Positions 36,861 to 48,800 of a stretch of DNA of 64,000 nt are shown in pieces; position 1 is the stretch's first letter; every line of letters starts with the position of its first letter. The position numbers were made by a program, and so were the translations under genes. Source of the DNA: Tridacna crocea (lineage: Eukaryota > Mollusca > Bivalvia > Cardiida > Cardiidae); NCBI GenBank assembly GCA_943736015.1, contig OX031058.1:13665001-13729000 (forward strand). Direction: 5' to 3'. Below the pieces are notes generated by a model that worked only from the letters and a program-made list of their open reading frames with translations, searched no databases and was not told the DNA's origin.

Positions 36861-37823
36861 TTTGAGGGTATCAGAAATAGTTGAATTGATTAATATTCTA
36901 ACTGATTTTATCATAATATTGCACATTATAAAAGCATTGTTTTAGTTATTTAAATCTATTGCAAACTCTGGGGTATAAAATTTACCTTGCCTGTTTGCAT
37001 TGGTGAGTGTTCTTTGACTGAAGGCAAGTATAATAAATACCTGACTCGCCGGACTGTAAGAGTGCATTTTCTGTCATACTGCACTGAAAATTCAACAAAA
37101 TATCAGTCTGAGAACTGTTAAATCATGTTTTACAATAGTTATTTGAGGTTTTGTCTTATTACATCAAAGTATGACGAACCAAATTAATTTTTAGCTCCAC
37201 TGGCCGGAGGCCAGCGGGCTTATGTCATGGCCCGGTGTCCATCCATGCGTGCATGCTTTAACTTTTACTTCAAACATCTTCTCTGAAACAATCCATCCAA
37301 ATTTGATAAAATTTCACAGAAATGATCCTGCCATGGACCTCTTCAGAATTTCTTAAAAGAATTTGATTCCTTCAAAAGCTCTGGTTGCCATGGCAACAGA
37401 ACTAAAATAACATTAATACAGTGGATTCCACTTAATCGCAACCCTGTTTATCGGGATTTTTGGTTATTTGCAAGATTTGGTCCAGCACCGATCCATTTCC
37501 TATTTAGACAACGTAAATTTCAACGCTTAATCGGGATCCTATAAATAGAACATTTCGTTTTTTTGCAACGAAAAATTAGCAAGTTATTCGAAATTCTAGT
37601 GTTTATTAGCAATTCCTTGGGATAAGACAGCGAAAAATTCCAATCTGTCCGGGGGAAAAAAAAGGTTACTCAAAACGATGAAAGTCGAATTTCAGTGCAT
37701 ACGGAGAATCACAGATAAAAACTGATGCAACTGCATACAAACGACGAGTCCGACATGATCCGTTTTCATAATTTAGTCACTAAAGATAAAAATTCTTGGC
37801 GTATTTCATGTTATTCTTTTCAT

Positions 37824-38053
37824 TTAACTCATTACCAAACGATAATATATTAGGTTTGTCTAAATCGACAGCATTTGCAGACAACAAAACTAAAAGTGAC
37901 TGAAAATTTGAAATTTGTTTTGTGAAGAAAGAAATACATTGTGGTAAAAGGAGAAAATGCTGGTTACCAGCATTTTCACCTTTCCCCACAATGTTTTCTA
38001 AAGGCTTCTTTCCTAGGGTCGTCAAAAGTAGGGATTGTGTGGTAATGGGTTAA
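37824..38053 (-). mobile_element. Family A MITE inside the Tigger-like element
   Basis: TTAACTCATTACCAAACG ... GGTAATGGGTTAA, so it inserted after the Tigger-like element. Confidence 0.86.
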
Positions 38054-38345
38054 GAAAGTGCAATAACGTTTGCAAAACATCTGCAAATGGCCGACATTCT
38101 GAATATGGACCTCGTCAACTCAGTGGCTGTTTTGCAGCACTGGTGCATTAGTTTACTTCTGGTTGCCGATTATCAAGTTCAACTATTGGACGGTTACATG
38201 AAATTTCGGGTACCAGGCTGTACACCCACCACCAAGAGCACTGATAAATAAAATGGTAATTTTAGTGCAGGAAAATTGGCGAAAAGATTACTACTTGTAC
38301 TTAAATCTTGTCTTGGTATAACTCGGCAAAAATAAAAACTTACAT

Positions 38346-38410
38346 GGACTTTCTATGATCAGACTTCACACTCTGTGCAGTCTGATCTCGGTCTACACTC
38401 CCCGAAAGCA
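38346..38410. mobile_element. Family C hairpin remnant inside the Tigger-like element
   Basis: GATCAGACTTCACACTCTGT followed by GCAGTCTGATCTCGGTC. Confidence 0.5.
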
Positions 38411-39357
38411 ACTGAAGACGAATTCGGCACTTTACCTGTTACAAGAAAGACCGATCGAACTAACCTATCACCGATCAGGTAATTACACACTGGGTAGAAA
38501 AAAACTTAACTGTTTGTAAGTGTCTCGTTGATAATCCAATTTGTGACAAACAATTTGACTACAGGCGTGAGAGTAAGGTGTACCGAATGTAAACTGTGAA
38601 AAACACAGAAAACCGTTTCTTACTTAGGTCTGCTTTGAATGGTATGGCCTAAATTAAGGCGTTAAAATAGAATCGTCTGTGCGGCAATCAGTCTATGACG
38701 TCACACAAACTTTTACCCACCCATTCAACCGAACAGGTGCACAGTACACGATCATGTTGTGTAAGAATGTGCATGTACACAAGGAGTAAATGTTAGATAA
38801 CCGGAAACTGGAGATATGCGTCGAAACCTGTGTTTACAAAAGTTTGTGTTGAATTTTATGTCAAACGAAGCATCACCATGGCCAACAGCCTGGATCGTTT
38901 CTGGTACTTTGTGCACTTGATAGGTAAATAAAGTAAGCAAACAAATATTTTTTTTTTAAACTTGTTTAGTTTGAAATACATATAGATCTATTTAAAAAAA
39001 TATGAACATTAATCAAATGATCGGGATGCAAGATCTGAACGTCTGTCATTAGAACGAAACGATCGTCTGCATCTCTGGTTAGACTTCCGGTCTGAAAAGA
39101 GCCATCGGATTATCGGGCCGACCGCTTATTCGGGATATATTCTCTGACAAATAGGACTTGCAAATAAGCGGAATCTACTGTACTTTTAAAAATCTCTGAA
39201 ACCACAAGGCCCAGGGCTACTGAATTTGGCATGTAGCTTTATCTTATTGACCTTTAACAAGTGTCTTCCTATTACAGGTCTAGGGTCAAAATTGGCTCCA
39301 TTCCAGGGATCACAAGTTTAACATGGGCTTCAAAATATAGTCACTTCAATTTAAACA

Positions 39358-39585
39358 TTAACTCTTTACCAAACGACAAAATTTTAGTCTGGTCCAAATT
39401 GAAAGCACTTGCCGACGTGAAAATAAACTAGCTCAGAAATTGAAATTAGTTTCCAGTAGGGTAGAAAACATTGTGGGAAAAGGAGAAAATGCTGGTCACC
39501 AGCATTTTCTCTTTTTCCCACAATATTTTCAAAAGGCTTCTTTCTCAGGGTCGTTAGAAGTCAGAATTGTGTGGTAAAGAGTTAA
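39358..39585 (-). mobile_element. Family A MITE
   Basis: TTAACTCTTTACCAAACGAC ... GTGGTAAAGAGTTAA; hairpin tip GGTCACC. Confidence 0.86.
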
Positions 39586-39659
39586 TCAAGGGAAATAAGA
39601 TTTTTTAAAAGGATGAAATTTGTTACTTTTTATCTCCCTTGATTATCAAACTGCAATTA

Positions 39660-39887
39660 TCAGTGTTCTCGTTTGATCTGGGACTCCGGGTTTTGGTGCT
39701 TGGAAATCCGAAATGACTGTTTCTGACACGCAAAAATATCTGCCCTTGCGTCAATCTGATGTATGAGATTACCAGTCAGAGGGTCATATAAATTATGTTG
39801 GATGCGTCCGTCAGGAATGTAGATCATAATAAACATGATCAGTATCAACTGTGTACAGACAAAGCTCTGCTTATCACACGTAATCAA
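39660..39887 (-). other. Unassigned minus-strand ORF
   Basis: 75 codons with a hydrophobic start (LILIMFIMIYIP) and DPLTGNLIHQIDARADIFAC. The composition looks protein-like, but no family is recognised and no flanking exons were found. Confidence 0.2.
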
Positions 39888-40019
39888 GCTGGCGAGTTGA
39901 TTTATATATTAATGAAAACATGATGAAGGTGTTAATCCAATTATCTAGTGTAAAATGACAGGTTTTCAAGTTAACTGCAACCCTAATTAACAAATTTATC
40001 TCAAATCATGCATTTATAC

Positions 40020-41410
40020 TAGGGATGGCAACGGTTAACCGGTTAACCGGTTAACCGATCGAATGACCGATTAACCGGTTAGGAAATTGGTAACCGGTTA
40101 ACCAGAAACAAATATAGGCCTATATTATCAAAAGTTTACCAAAATAAGCATTAAAATTAAAAAAAAAATACAAAGTTAACTTTGTCGGTTCTGATAACCA
40201 AAACTGCGTCATATGCACATCCAATGTCGCCAAGACGCGGCGAAGGTGTGATATACAGTTTGACATGTCTGTGCAATATTAAACATTGTTAATTCGCTAA
40301 TTAGTCCCCAGTCTCCGATAATAAACAATCAAACACGTGTCCTGTTTGGATCAAAAGCACCTGCTAATCCTAATTGATTTGCTTGGATTATTTCATTAAA
40401 TACCCGCCCCTAATCAAATATATGCATGGATTGACCAATCAGCGTAAGAGGGATTGAAATTTATAAAGTCAATCATTCTGTGTTCAAGCAGGCATAGCGG
40501 TTTCTCTTCGTTCGTTCATTATTACTTCGATAAGTATCTTCGAAAATCATAGTATGGTGCAGAGGCTTTGAATTTGGGACTGTCTAAAATTTAGACCTGT
40601 CGTTTTGGCGATGGCTAACACCCGATCACTTAGCAATAGCCGCTTCGTTTGACGATCAATAACCATACCATCATCTGTATGATTCTGTAGATTTTTTGAA
40701 GTTGTAAATAGCAGTGATCCCACTAGTTTTTTCTTTCCATGCAGCACTAAAGTCTGTTATTAATATATATATATGGAAATTTACTGCTTAAAATCATTAA
40801 AAAGCTAAAAAGACGATCTGAAGTGACTCTGATCGGACAATGTCGAAAGGAACATTTTGTTCTGTCATGGGTTTCCGTGTTTCTTGCATCGAGTATTTTT
40901 TCATGTGTTTTAATTTATGGATAGGTATTTCCGCCTGATTTGACAATGATTTATCAAAATGGGTAGCAAGTAACTTCAAATCCTGGTATTTTACACAAGT
41001 TAAGCAGATACTGTTTTTTTTTTTTTCCTTTCCAAGGTGAGGTCTCACGTGAAACCAAACTTTTTTTACGTGAATTTCAGTTCTATTAGGTGATTTACGC
41101 AATAATTTGCGTAGTCGAAACACTGAAATGGCCTGATAATTTCTAGTCCTCTATAGAGAACATTGTGGTAAAATGATTTTATTGCCGAGAGGGTGAGAGA
41201 TCGTCGATAGATTGGCTGTCTTTTGCGCTAAAGTACAGAAATAGTAAACATCACGGGAATGCATTACTCACGCACCGGTTGTTATTGTTGACATATCGAG
41301 CAGGTACCTTCATCTTAATGTTTTTACATGGTCGTTCGGTTAACCGGTTAACCGATCGAAAGATTGAACGGTTAACCGGTTAGCAAATTTACTAACCGTT
41401 GCCATCCCTA
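40020..41410. mobile_element. hAT-like DNA transposon, degenerate, with 8-bp target duplication
   Basis: Terminal inverted repeats TAGGGATGGCAACGGTTA / TAACCGTTGCCATCCCTA are flanked by perfect 8-bp duplications ATTTATAC (40012-40019 and 41411-41418). Both ends carry arrays of TTAACCGG units. A minus-strand ORF at 40797-41123 has a C-x2-C then H-x4-H pattern that could be a decayed BED zinc finger (weak). No full transposase remains. Confidence 0.88.
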
Positions 41411-41793
41411 ATTTATACTTCTAAAAGAATTAACTGATTTGAAAAAAAACGATTGTTAGAAAAAAAGATGAAAACCCATGACACAACAGAAATCTGTTTG
41501 ACATCGTCCGATCAGAAGCACTTCAAACTATCTTTCCATCTTTAGTGACAAATTTAAACAGTGAATTTATACTTTATGAAACAATAAGTGAAAGCTAACA
41601 TCTCTCCTTAAAAATTGGGAAAACTTTCCAAGATCAAAATAAACAACCAATATAGATTACATGGGGAGATGGGGAGTGGGAAGATTGAGGTTAGGGCTTC
41701 TTGTCTTAAATTATTCGAGCTGAAAGAATTGTTAAAGAAAAAGTAATTAGACAAGAAAAGAAGACTGAAATCTTAAGAAATAATACATGTACT

Positions 41794-42016
41794 TTAACCC
41801 TTTCCCAAACAACAAATTTTAGACTCTTCCAAACTCAATGAAATTGCAGACGACAGTTTCAAATTGACAAAAATGGCAGAAAGTTCTCTAAATGAGTAGA
41901 AAACACTGTGGGAAAAGGAGAAATTGCTTGTTACGAGCAATTTCTCCTTTTCCGACAGTGTTTTCATGTCTTGTACTGCACATGTAAAAACAAGGGCTTG
42001 TTTTGGAAAGGGTTAG
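41794..42016 (-). mobile_element. Family A MITE, type 2 core
   Basis: TTAACCCTTTCCCAAACAAC ... GGAAAGGGTTAG, with arms AAATTGCTTG / CGAGCAATTT (one unpaired change). Confidence 0.85.
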
Positions 42017-42019
42017 TGG

Positions 42020-42730
42020 ACCGTTAGATTTTCCCTCTTTTCACAATGTTCTAGGCCAAGAAAGACAAGTCGTTCCAGCCACATTTGAACAGTCGTCTGC
42101 AAATGTCTAAAATCGGCGTTTTTTTCTCAGTTTTGGGAACAGGTCCGAAACCAGGCAAATTGGGAAAAATGAGTCATTTTTTCAAAAATTGGGAATTATT
42201 TCGTTCATGATTTTAGACACAGAATCAAGTAGTTGCATATCATTTACTATCATAGTGCAAAACTACTGTTAGTGCCTATGTAACTTAATATAGGCACTTA
42301 CAACAGTTTTGCTGGAAGGCTTTAAATTGAGGTTCTTTTCCCTCTTAAGTAATTGAAACTAAAACTGAACTCAAAAGTACCATGTTTTACTTTCACTTTA
42401 ATTGTTCAGTTTTTATGACCTGAAATACATGAACAAATAACTTGGTCTTTTCAAAGGGCAATATCCCTGCTTTTCATGTTTCTGAAAATATGAATAATCA
42501 TAATTTTGTTGGATTTAATACTTGAAGTGCTTTGATCATATTTGAAGAGTGGGTCATTATGGTACCTTTTCTTGTATCAGTAGGCTGTTTTGGGACAAAC
42601 ATTGCAAGACCTTATTGGGTAGCTTGGAAATAATTATGAAGTAATGGGTAGCATCTTGTGTCTTGTTTTATGGCAGCCTTAATATAGTTGTGTGTTTTCG
42701 TAAGTAGATTGTTTTTGTATTTGTTTACAG
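42020..42730. other. RBM25 5' side, promoter or 5' UTR intron
   Basis: AT-rich, no repeat copy. An inverted pair at about 42263-42315 (GTAAGTGCC / GGCACTTAC region) is visible. The 5' UTR exon could not be placed. Confidence 0.4.
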
Positions 42731-42745
42731 AAAACTCCATAAACC

Positions 42746-42839
42746 ATGTCTTTCCCTCCACGCCCACCTATGGGGATGCCCCAAATGGCCCCTGGGATGA
42801 TGTCAGCAGGTTACACTTTCACCCCCATGGCTGGTATGG
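42746..42839 (+). CDS. RBM25: RBM25 coding exon 1
   Basis: Acceptor TTGTTTACAG at 42730, 15 nt of 5' UTR, then ATG. Encodes a Met/Pro-rich N terminus and ends in phase 1 at G|GTAAGT. The start is the first ATG in the exon and matches the conserved MSFPP of the family. Confidence 0.93.
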
Positions 42840-45800
42840 GTAAGTGAGAAAAAGTATTTCTGGATTATTAAATGAATTTGTTGATAGCCTGAAGATCCTT
42901 ACAAAGCCTAAGGGATAGGTATATTTTACCACAACTCTGAAACAGCCCTGTTGGTAGAAGCTTTTAGAAAAAACGGGAAGAAAAGGAAAAATACTTGTAT
43001 TACCATGTAATCAGCATTTACCCTTTTTTTCCACATTGTTCTGCATTATACCAGACACATGCAAGTCGGAATTTAATTGTTTACTTTGGACTTATTAATA
43101 AAATTAAAACTCTTTAACCCATAACCACACAATCCCTACTTTTGACACCCCTGAGAAAGAAGCCTTTTGAAAACACTGTGAAGAAAGGAAAAAATGCTGG
43201 TAACCAACATTTTCTCCTTTTCCCACAGTGTTTTCAACCCCTCCCAGACCAAATTTCAATTTTTCAATCACCTTAATTTTGTCGTCTGCAGATGCTTTCA
43301 ATTTGGACCAGTCTAAAATTTTCTGATGTGGTAAAGAATTAAGCAACTTACACATGTCAAATGTGGCTGAACTCTATTCTACACAATCCCGACTTTTAAC
43401 GACTTTGGGAAAGAAAGCCTTTTAAAATATTGTTGGAAAAGGAGAAAATGCTGGTAACCAGCATTTTCTCCTTTGCCCACATTGTTTTCTACCCTTTCCA
43501 AATCAAATTTTAATTTTTGAATCACATTTATTTTGTCGTCTGCACATGCTTTCAATTTGAACTAGCCTAAAATTTTGTTTGGTAAATTTTACCAATTTAC
43601 CAAACCACAAAATTTTAGGTTTGTCCAAATTGAAAGCATTTTGCAGACGACATAATAAAAGTGACTCAAAATTTGAAATTTGTTTTGTGAGGGGTAGAAA
43701 ACATTGTGGGAAAAGTAGAAAATGCTGGTTTCCAGCATTTTCTCCTTTTTATACGCCCGTCGAAGACGGGACGTATTATGGGATCACCCGTGGCGTCCGG
43801 GCGGGCGGGCGGCGTCCAGTTCTTTGTCCGGAGCATATCTCCAAAACTATTCTAGCTAGGGTTACGAAATTTCATGGGTGGATAGATCTCATCGAGGGGG
43901 AGTGCAGTGCGCAGGAACCATAACTCTTGCTCGCTTAATTTTTGAGTTATTGCCCTTTGTTGTTTTTCATACTTGAATTTTGTCCGGAGCATATCTCCAA
44001 AACTATTCTACCTAGGGTTATGAAATTTCATAGGTGGATAGATCTCATTAAGGGGGAGTGCATTGCACAGGAACCATAACTCTTGCTCGCTTAATTTTTG
44101 AGTTATTGCCCTTTGTTGTTTTTCATTCTTGAATTTTGTCCGGAGCATATCTCCAAAACTATACTACCTAGGGTTATGAAATTTCATGGGTGGATAGATC
44201 TCATTGAGGGGGAGTGCAGTGCACAGGAACCATAACTCTTGCGTGCTGAATTTTTGAGTTATTGCCCTTTGTTGTTTTTCATACTTGAATTTTGTCCGGA
44301 GCATATCTCCAAAATTATACTACCTAGGGTTATGAAATTTCATGGGTGGATAGATCTCATCGAGGGGGAGTGCAGTGTACAGGAACCATAACTCTTGCGT
44401 GCTGAATTTTTGAGTTATTGCCCTTTGTTGTTTTTCATACTTGAATTTTCTCTGGAGCATATCTCCAAAATTATACTACCTAGGGTTATGAAATTTCATG
44501 GGTGGATAGATCTCATCGAGGGGGAGTGCAGTGTACAGGAACCATAACTCTTGCTTGCTTAATTTTTGAGTTATTGCCCTTTGTTATTTTTCATACTTGA
44601 ATTTTCTCCGGAGCATATCTCCAAAACTATACTAGCTAGGGTTATGAAATTTCATGGGTGGATAGATCTCATCAAGGGGAAGTGCAGTGCACAGGAATCA
44701 TAACTCTTGCTTGCTGAATTTTTGAGTTATTGCCCTTTGTCGTTTTTCATACTTGAATTTTGTCCGGAGGATATCTCCAAAATTATACTAGTTAGGGTTA
44801 TGAAATTTCATGGGTGGATAGATCTCATCAAGGGGGAGCGCAGTGCACAGGAATCATAACTCTTGCTTGCTTAATTTTTGTGTTATTGCCTTTTGTTGTT
44901 TTTCATACTTGAATTTTGTCCGGTGCATGCCCCAGCTTTACAATTTGGGGTAAGACGGGCGTATCTTGCGACAATTTGCCGCTCTTGTTTCCACAATGTT
45001 TTCTAAGGGCTTCTTTCTCAGGGTTGTCAAAAGTAGGGATTGTGTGGTAGTGGGTTAACCCTTTACCTGATAAAGGAATTTGAGGCTCTTCCATTTCATC
45101 AGCAAATAAAGATATGATGTCAAAAATATGGAAAAATGAGGATACAAATATTTGATTGGGTAGAAAACATTGTGGGAAAAGGAGAAATTGCTCGTTACAA
45201 GCAATTTCTCCTTTTCCCAAAATGTTTTCAAAAGCTGTCTGTTGTTGATGTGTCAAAGTGAGTATCTATGGAGTAAAGGGTTAAATGATGAAATTTATCT
45301 CCAGTTAGGTAGAAAGACAGTGAGAAATAAGGAGAAAATGATTTTTATCAAAACTCTTCTCCCACATAGTTGCTAAAACACAGGATTGCATGGTAAAGTG
45401 TTAACTTGTCATCTGCTAAAGCTTTCATCCTGACTAGTCTTCAAATAATTGTTTGGTAAAGACTTTATGTGCACCTATCTCTTTGAAGTGCCTAAATCTC
45501 TATTTGTACGATCAGTACGAAGCTAGTCAAGATGCATGTATAACTAGGTTTTGTCTTGGTTTATTTATGCATACTATACAATTATATATTTTTTAGGCAT
45601 ACAACCTTGCTGTTAAAAACCACAGGAAAAAATGTATTTTTTTTACATATAAATTTACACAAGGACAAATTTAAGCAAAGAGCAAGTAATCACATAATTT
45701 TTGGAAAAAAATGTTTAAGTCTGCTGTATGTTATAAGAAGTAAACTAATAGGTCATATTAAACTGTAAAGACTCATAGAGTTCATTAAGTTTCATTGGAA

Positions 45801-48800
45801 ATTACTTATTCATCAACATGTCCACAAGCAGTGCTTTAGATATCTTATCTTCTCTTTAAATCAGGTATGATGCCTATGGGTGTTGGAATGATGCCTCAAG
45901 CTACCACAGTAAGTACCTGTATTTTCACAATTCTCAGTAAAAAGTAGAATCCAGTTTTCAGTAGAATGATGGATAAAAATGTTTCCCACTTTTTGGCAAA
46001 CTGTCTAAAGCCACTTGCAATTTTACCAAAATTTTATCAGAGCAAAAACATTCACTTTTCTGATATTCAACCACTTCTCACATCAACCATTGATAATCTG
46101 GAAGAAATAAGAGCCAAAAAAACTTCTGAAAATTTGTCTGAATTTATAAGAGGCCCCTTGAGGGGTGTTCCCTCTAAGAAGACAGATACAAGGCTTGTTT
46201 AATTAATAATCAAAGAATCTACAGCTCCGTCAAAACTCAGCCAGTGTGTGTAAAATATTTCTTTGAACCTTTTTTCTTGTGCATCTATAACAGCCTGAAT
46301 TGCAGATAGGGTGGCCATGTTTTTTGCAGAATTCTTGAAGTATTTGAATTTTGAGTTCATCACTTCTTGATACTTGACTAGATAGGGTATGGTATCTGCA
46401 GCAGCAGCAGCACAACTCACTGCAAGTCTATGAGCTCTGCAGTTGAGTGGCTATTACTCCAGGCACATACTCTTTTAAGCGAGTGACAACACCAGATTTA
46501 GATCCTACCATTACGGCAGCACCATCTGTGCATACACTACACAAGCCACTCATACATATACTTATTCCCTTATCCATTCCTGTAAACAGCCATTGACCTT
46601 ATCAAAAATACTTTCTGAAGGTCTCTTACTCCCAAAAGATAAGTGCAAGGAACAGCTTTTCTGAATTCATTTGTTTTCAAAACTTGAATATAGGTCACAA
46701 AGTTTTGTTTAACTGACACATCTGTGTTTTCATCTATTATACTGAATTTGTTAAAGTGTTTTATTTTACCCTCCGTTACTTCTGTTGAGACAGTTGCCAT
46801 ATAGTCTTGAAAGTCATTAAGACCATCTTCAATTACCATTCTAATAGAATATAATTTAGAAGCTTCATAATCTTGTTATCCTAGTGAAAATGTTAAAAAA
46901 AAGGGACAGTTTAAAGCTATTTATTTTACATTGAAATATTGAACTTTTTAGTATCCTGGAAACCTTTCCAGAAATAAGGTAGGCAGTTCATAAGGTTGAC
47001 CCCTATTTACCAATGGTTTTGAACCTGAAACCTACAATATGAGGGGTGAATGACCTACCTGTAGAGTAGTATCACTGCTTTAACCCATTACCACACAATC
47101 CCTACTTTTGACGCCCCTGAGAAAGAAGCCTTTTGAAAACCCTGTGGGAAAAGGAGAAAATGCTGGTAACCAGCATTTTCTCCTTTTCCCACAGTGTTTT
47201 CTACCCTTCCCAGAACAAATTTCAATTTTTCAGTCACATTTATTTTGTCGTCTGCAAATGCTTTCAATTTGGACCAGTCTAAATTTTTCTTGTGTGGTAA
47301 TGGGTTAAATTATAGAATGCTTCTGTAAAAAGTGAAATGGATGTAAAAAGCCATTTAGCTCTTTACCAAATGAAAAAAAAATAAGACTTTTCCAGATTGA
47401 AAGCATTTGCAGATGAACAAATTAAAATGCCTCAAAACTTGAAGTTTGTTTTCGGAAATGTAGAAAATGTTGTGGGAAAAGGAGAAAATGCTGGTTACCA
47501 GCATTTTCTTCTTTTCCCATAATATTTTCAGAAGGGGTCTTCTTTAGGGTCGTGAAAACCAGGGACTGTTTGGTAAAGGTTTAACAGTTATCCACATTCA
47601 GACTTTTTGATATATTGCATCTGTCCTTTCTTACTATGCAAAGTACATATTTTTACTTGCAAAGTTGAATACCTGTGATAGGCTACCTTATTGTTATACT
47701 ACAACTTAAGTTCTGTAATGATAACTGAGATATTCTGTATCCTAGGTAATGCGCCCTATTGTGACAACCACAGCTGCAGCTGTGGTACAAAAGCCGAAGA
47801 AGCTGTTGGTGCCACAAGAAATTCCAGAAAAGGTGGGTTTACAAAGCACAGTTTAAATAGACCTTGCCTATTTGCATTTTGTGTAGGTAATTACTTTGTA
47901 GTGTAGTTCTGTGGGTTATAGATTGATAGTATCATGTGAATTTAAGTTTTTAGCTTAGCCTCACAATCGTAGAAACCTTCAAGATAGGATAATTGCAATC
48001 ATGTTTTGTTTTTCGTCATGCGGTTGTCATCAATTACCTTATGTCATCTTTAGAGGCCACTTTTTTGGTCCGATACTCGTGAAACTTGGCCACAAATTTA
48101 AAATTATGAGGTGTGTGTCAGATATTAGGTCACTTGGTCAAATCTTAAAATAACCTTGTGTGCTCTCTAATGGCCACATTTTCAGTCTAACACTTGTAAA
48201 ATTTGGTCAGAATCTTGGTCATGATTATATCTCTGACTAGTTTCCAATGATATCATTAAGGGAAACACTTTCGGTTCAATGCTCGTGAAACTTGTCAAAA
48301 TGTTTGTTTTGATGATAAACAGCTTTGAAAGTGAGTGACATAAGGTCAAGAAGTAGGTCACTGGGTGTAAACCTTGTTTGCACCCTAGTGTCCACATTTT
48401 TAGTCTTAAACTCTTGAAATTTGGTCAGAATGTTATTTTTGATGATCAATTTAGTAAGAGTCTAAATATATGGTCCTGTTAGTCAAAGAAAAAGACACTG
48501 GGACATTTTGTTCAAAAACCTTGTTTGCATCCTAGAAGCCACATATTCAGTCAGATACTCATGAAAATCGACCAGAATATTAATTTTTGTCATGTTGTAT
48601 ATCAGACAAGTTTAAAATTGGGTCATGTTGTTCACTCTTTACCAAACGGCAAATTTGTAGGCTTGTCCAAATTGAAAGCAGTTGCAGATGACAAAATAAG
48701 TGTGGCTCAAAAAATATAATTTCTTTTGGGAATTGTAGAAAACACTGTGGGAAAAGGAGAAAATGCTGGTTACCAGCATTTTCTCCTTTTCCCACAATGT

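Larger units (their letters stand above)
37419..39180. mobile_element. pogo/Tigger-like element, non-coding, TA duplication
   Basis: Ends CAGTGGATTCCACTTAAT / ATAAGCGGAATCTACTG are flanked by TA, as for Tc1/mariner-pogo elements (CAGTAGATTCCGCTTAT-type termini). Subterminal ATTCGGGAT/ATCGGGAT motifs repeat. It carries a family A insertion (37824-38053) and no transposase frame. It interrupts the AGCTCCACTGGCC repeat. Confidence 0.8.
37191..39350 (+). repeat. AGCTCCACTGGCCGGAGGCC repeat, split by the Tigger-like element
   Basis: 37191-37416 (…GCTTATGTCATGG, GGTTGCCATGGCAACAG) continues at 39183-39350 (…CTCTGAAACCACAAGGCC, TGACCTTTAAC). This common type of dispersed repeat in marine invertebrate DNA was broken by the TA-flanked insertion. 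Confidence 0.6.
43590..45058 (-). mobile_element. Family A MITE split by the minisatellite element
   Basis: Left part 43590-43749 and right part 44988-45058 (…TTTCCACAATG … GTGGGTTAA) together make one copy. Confidence 0.82.
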
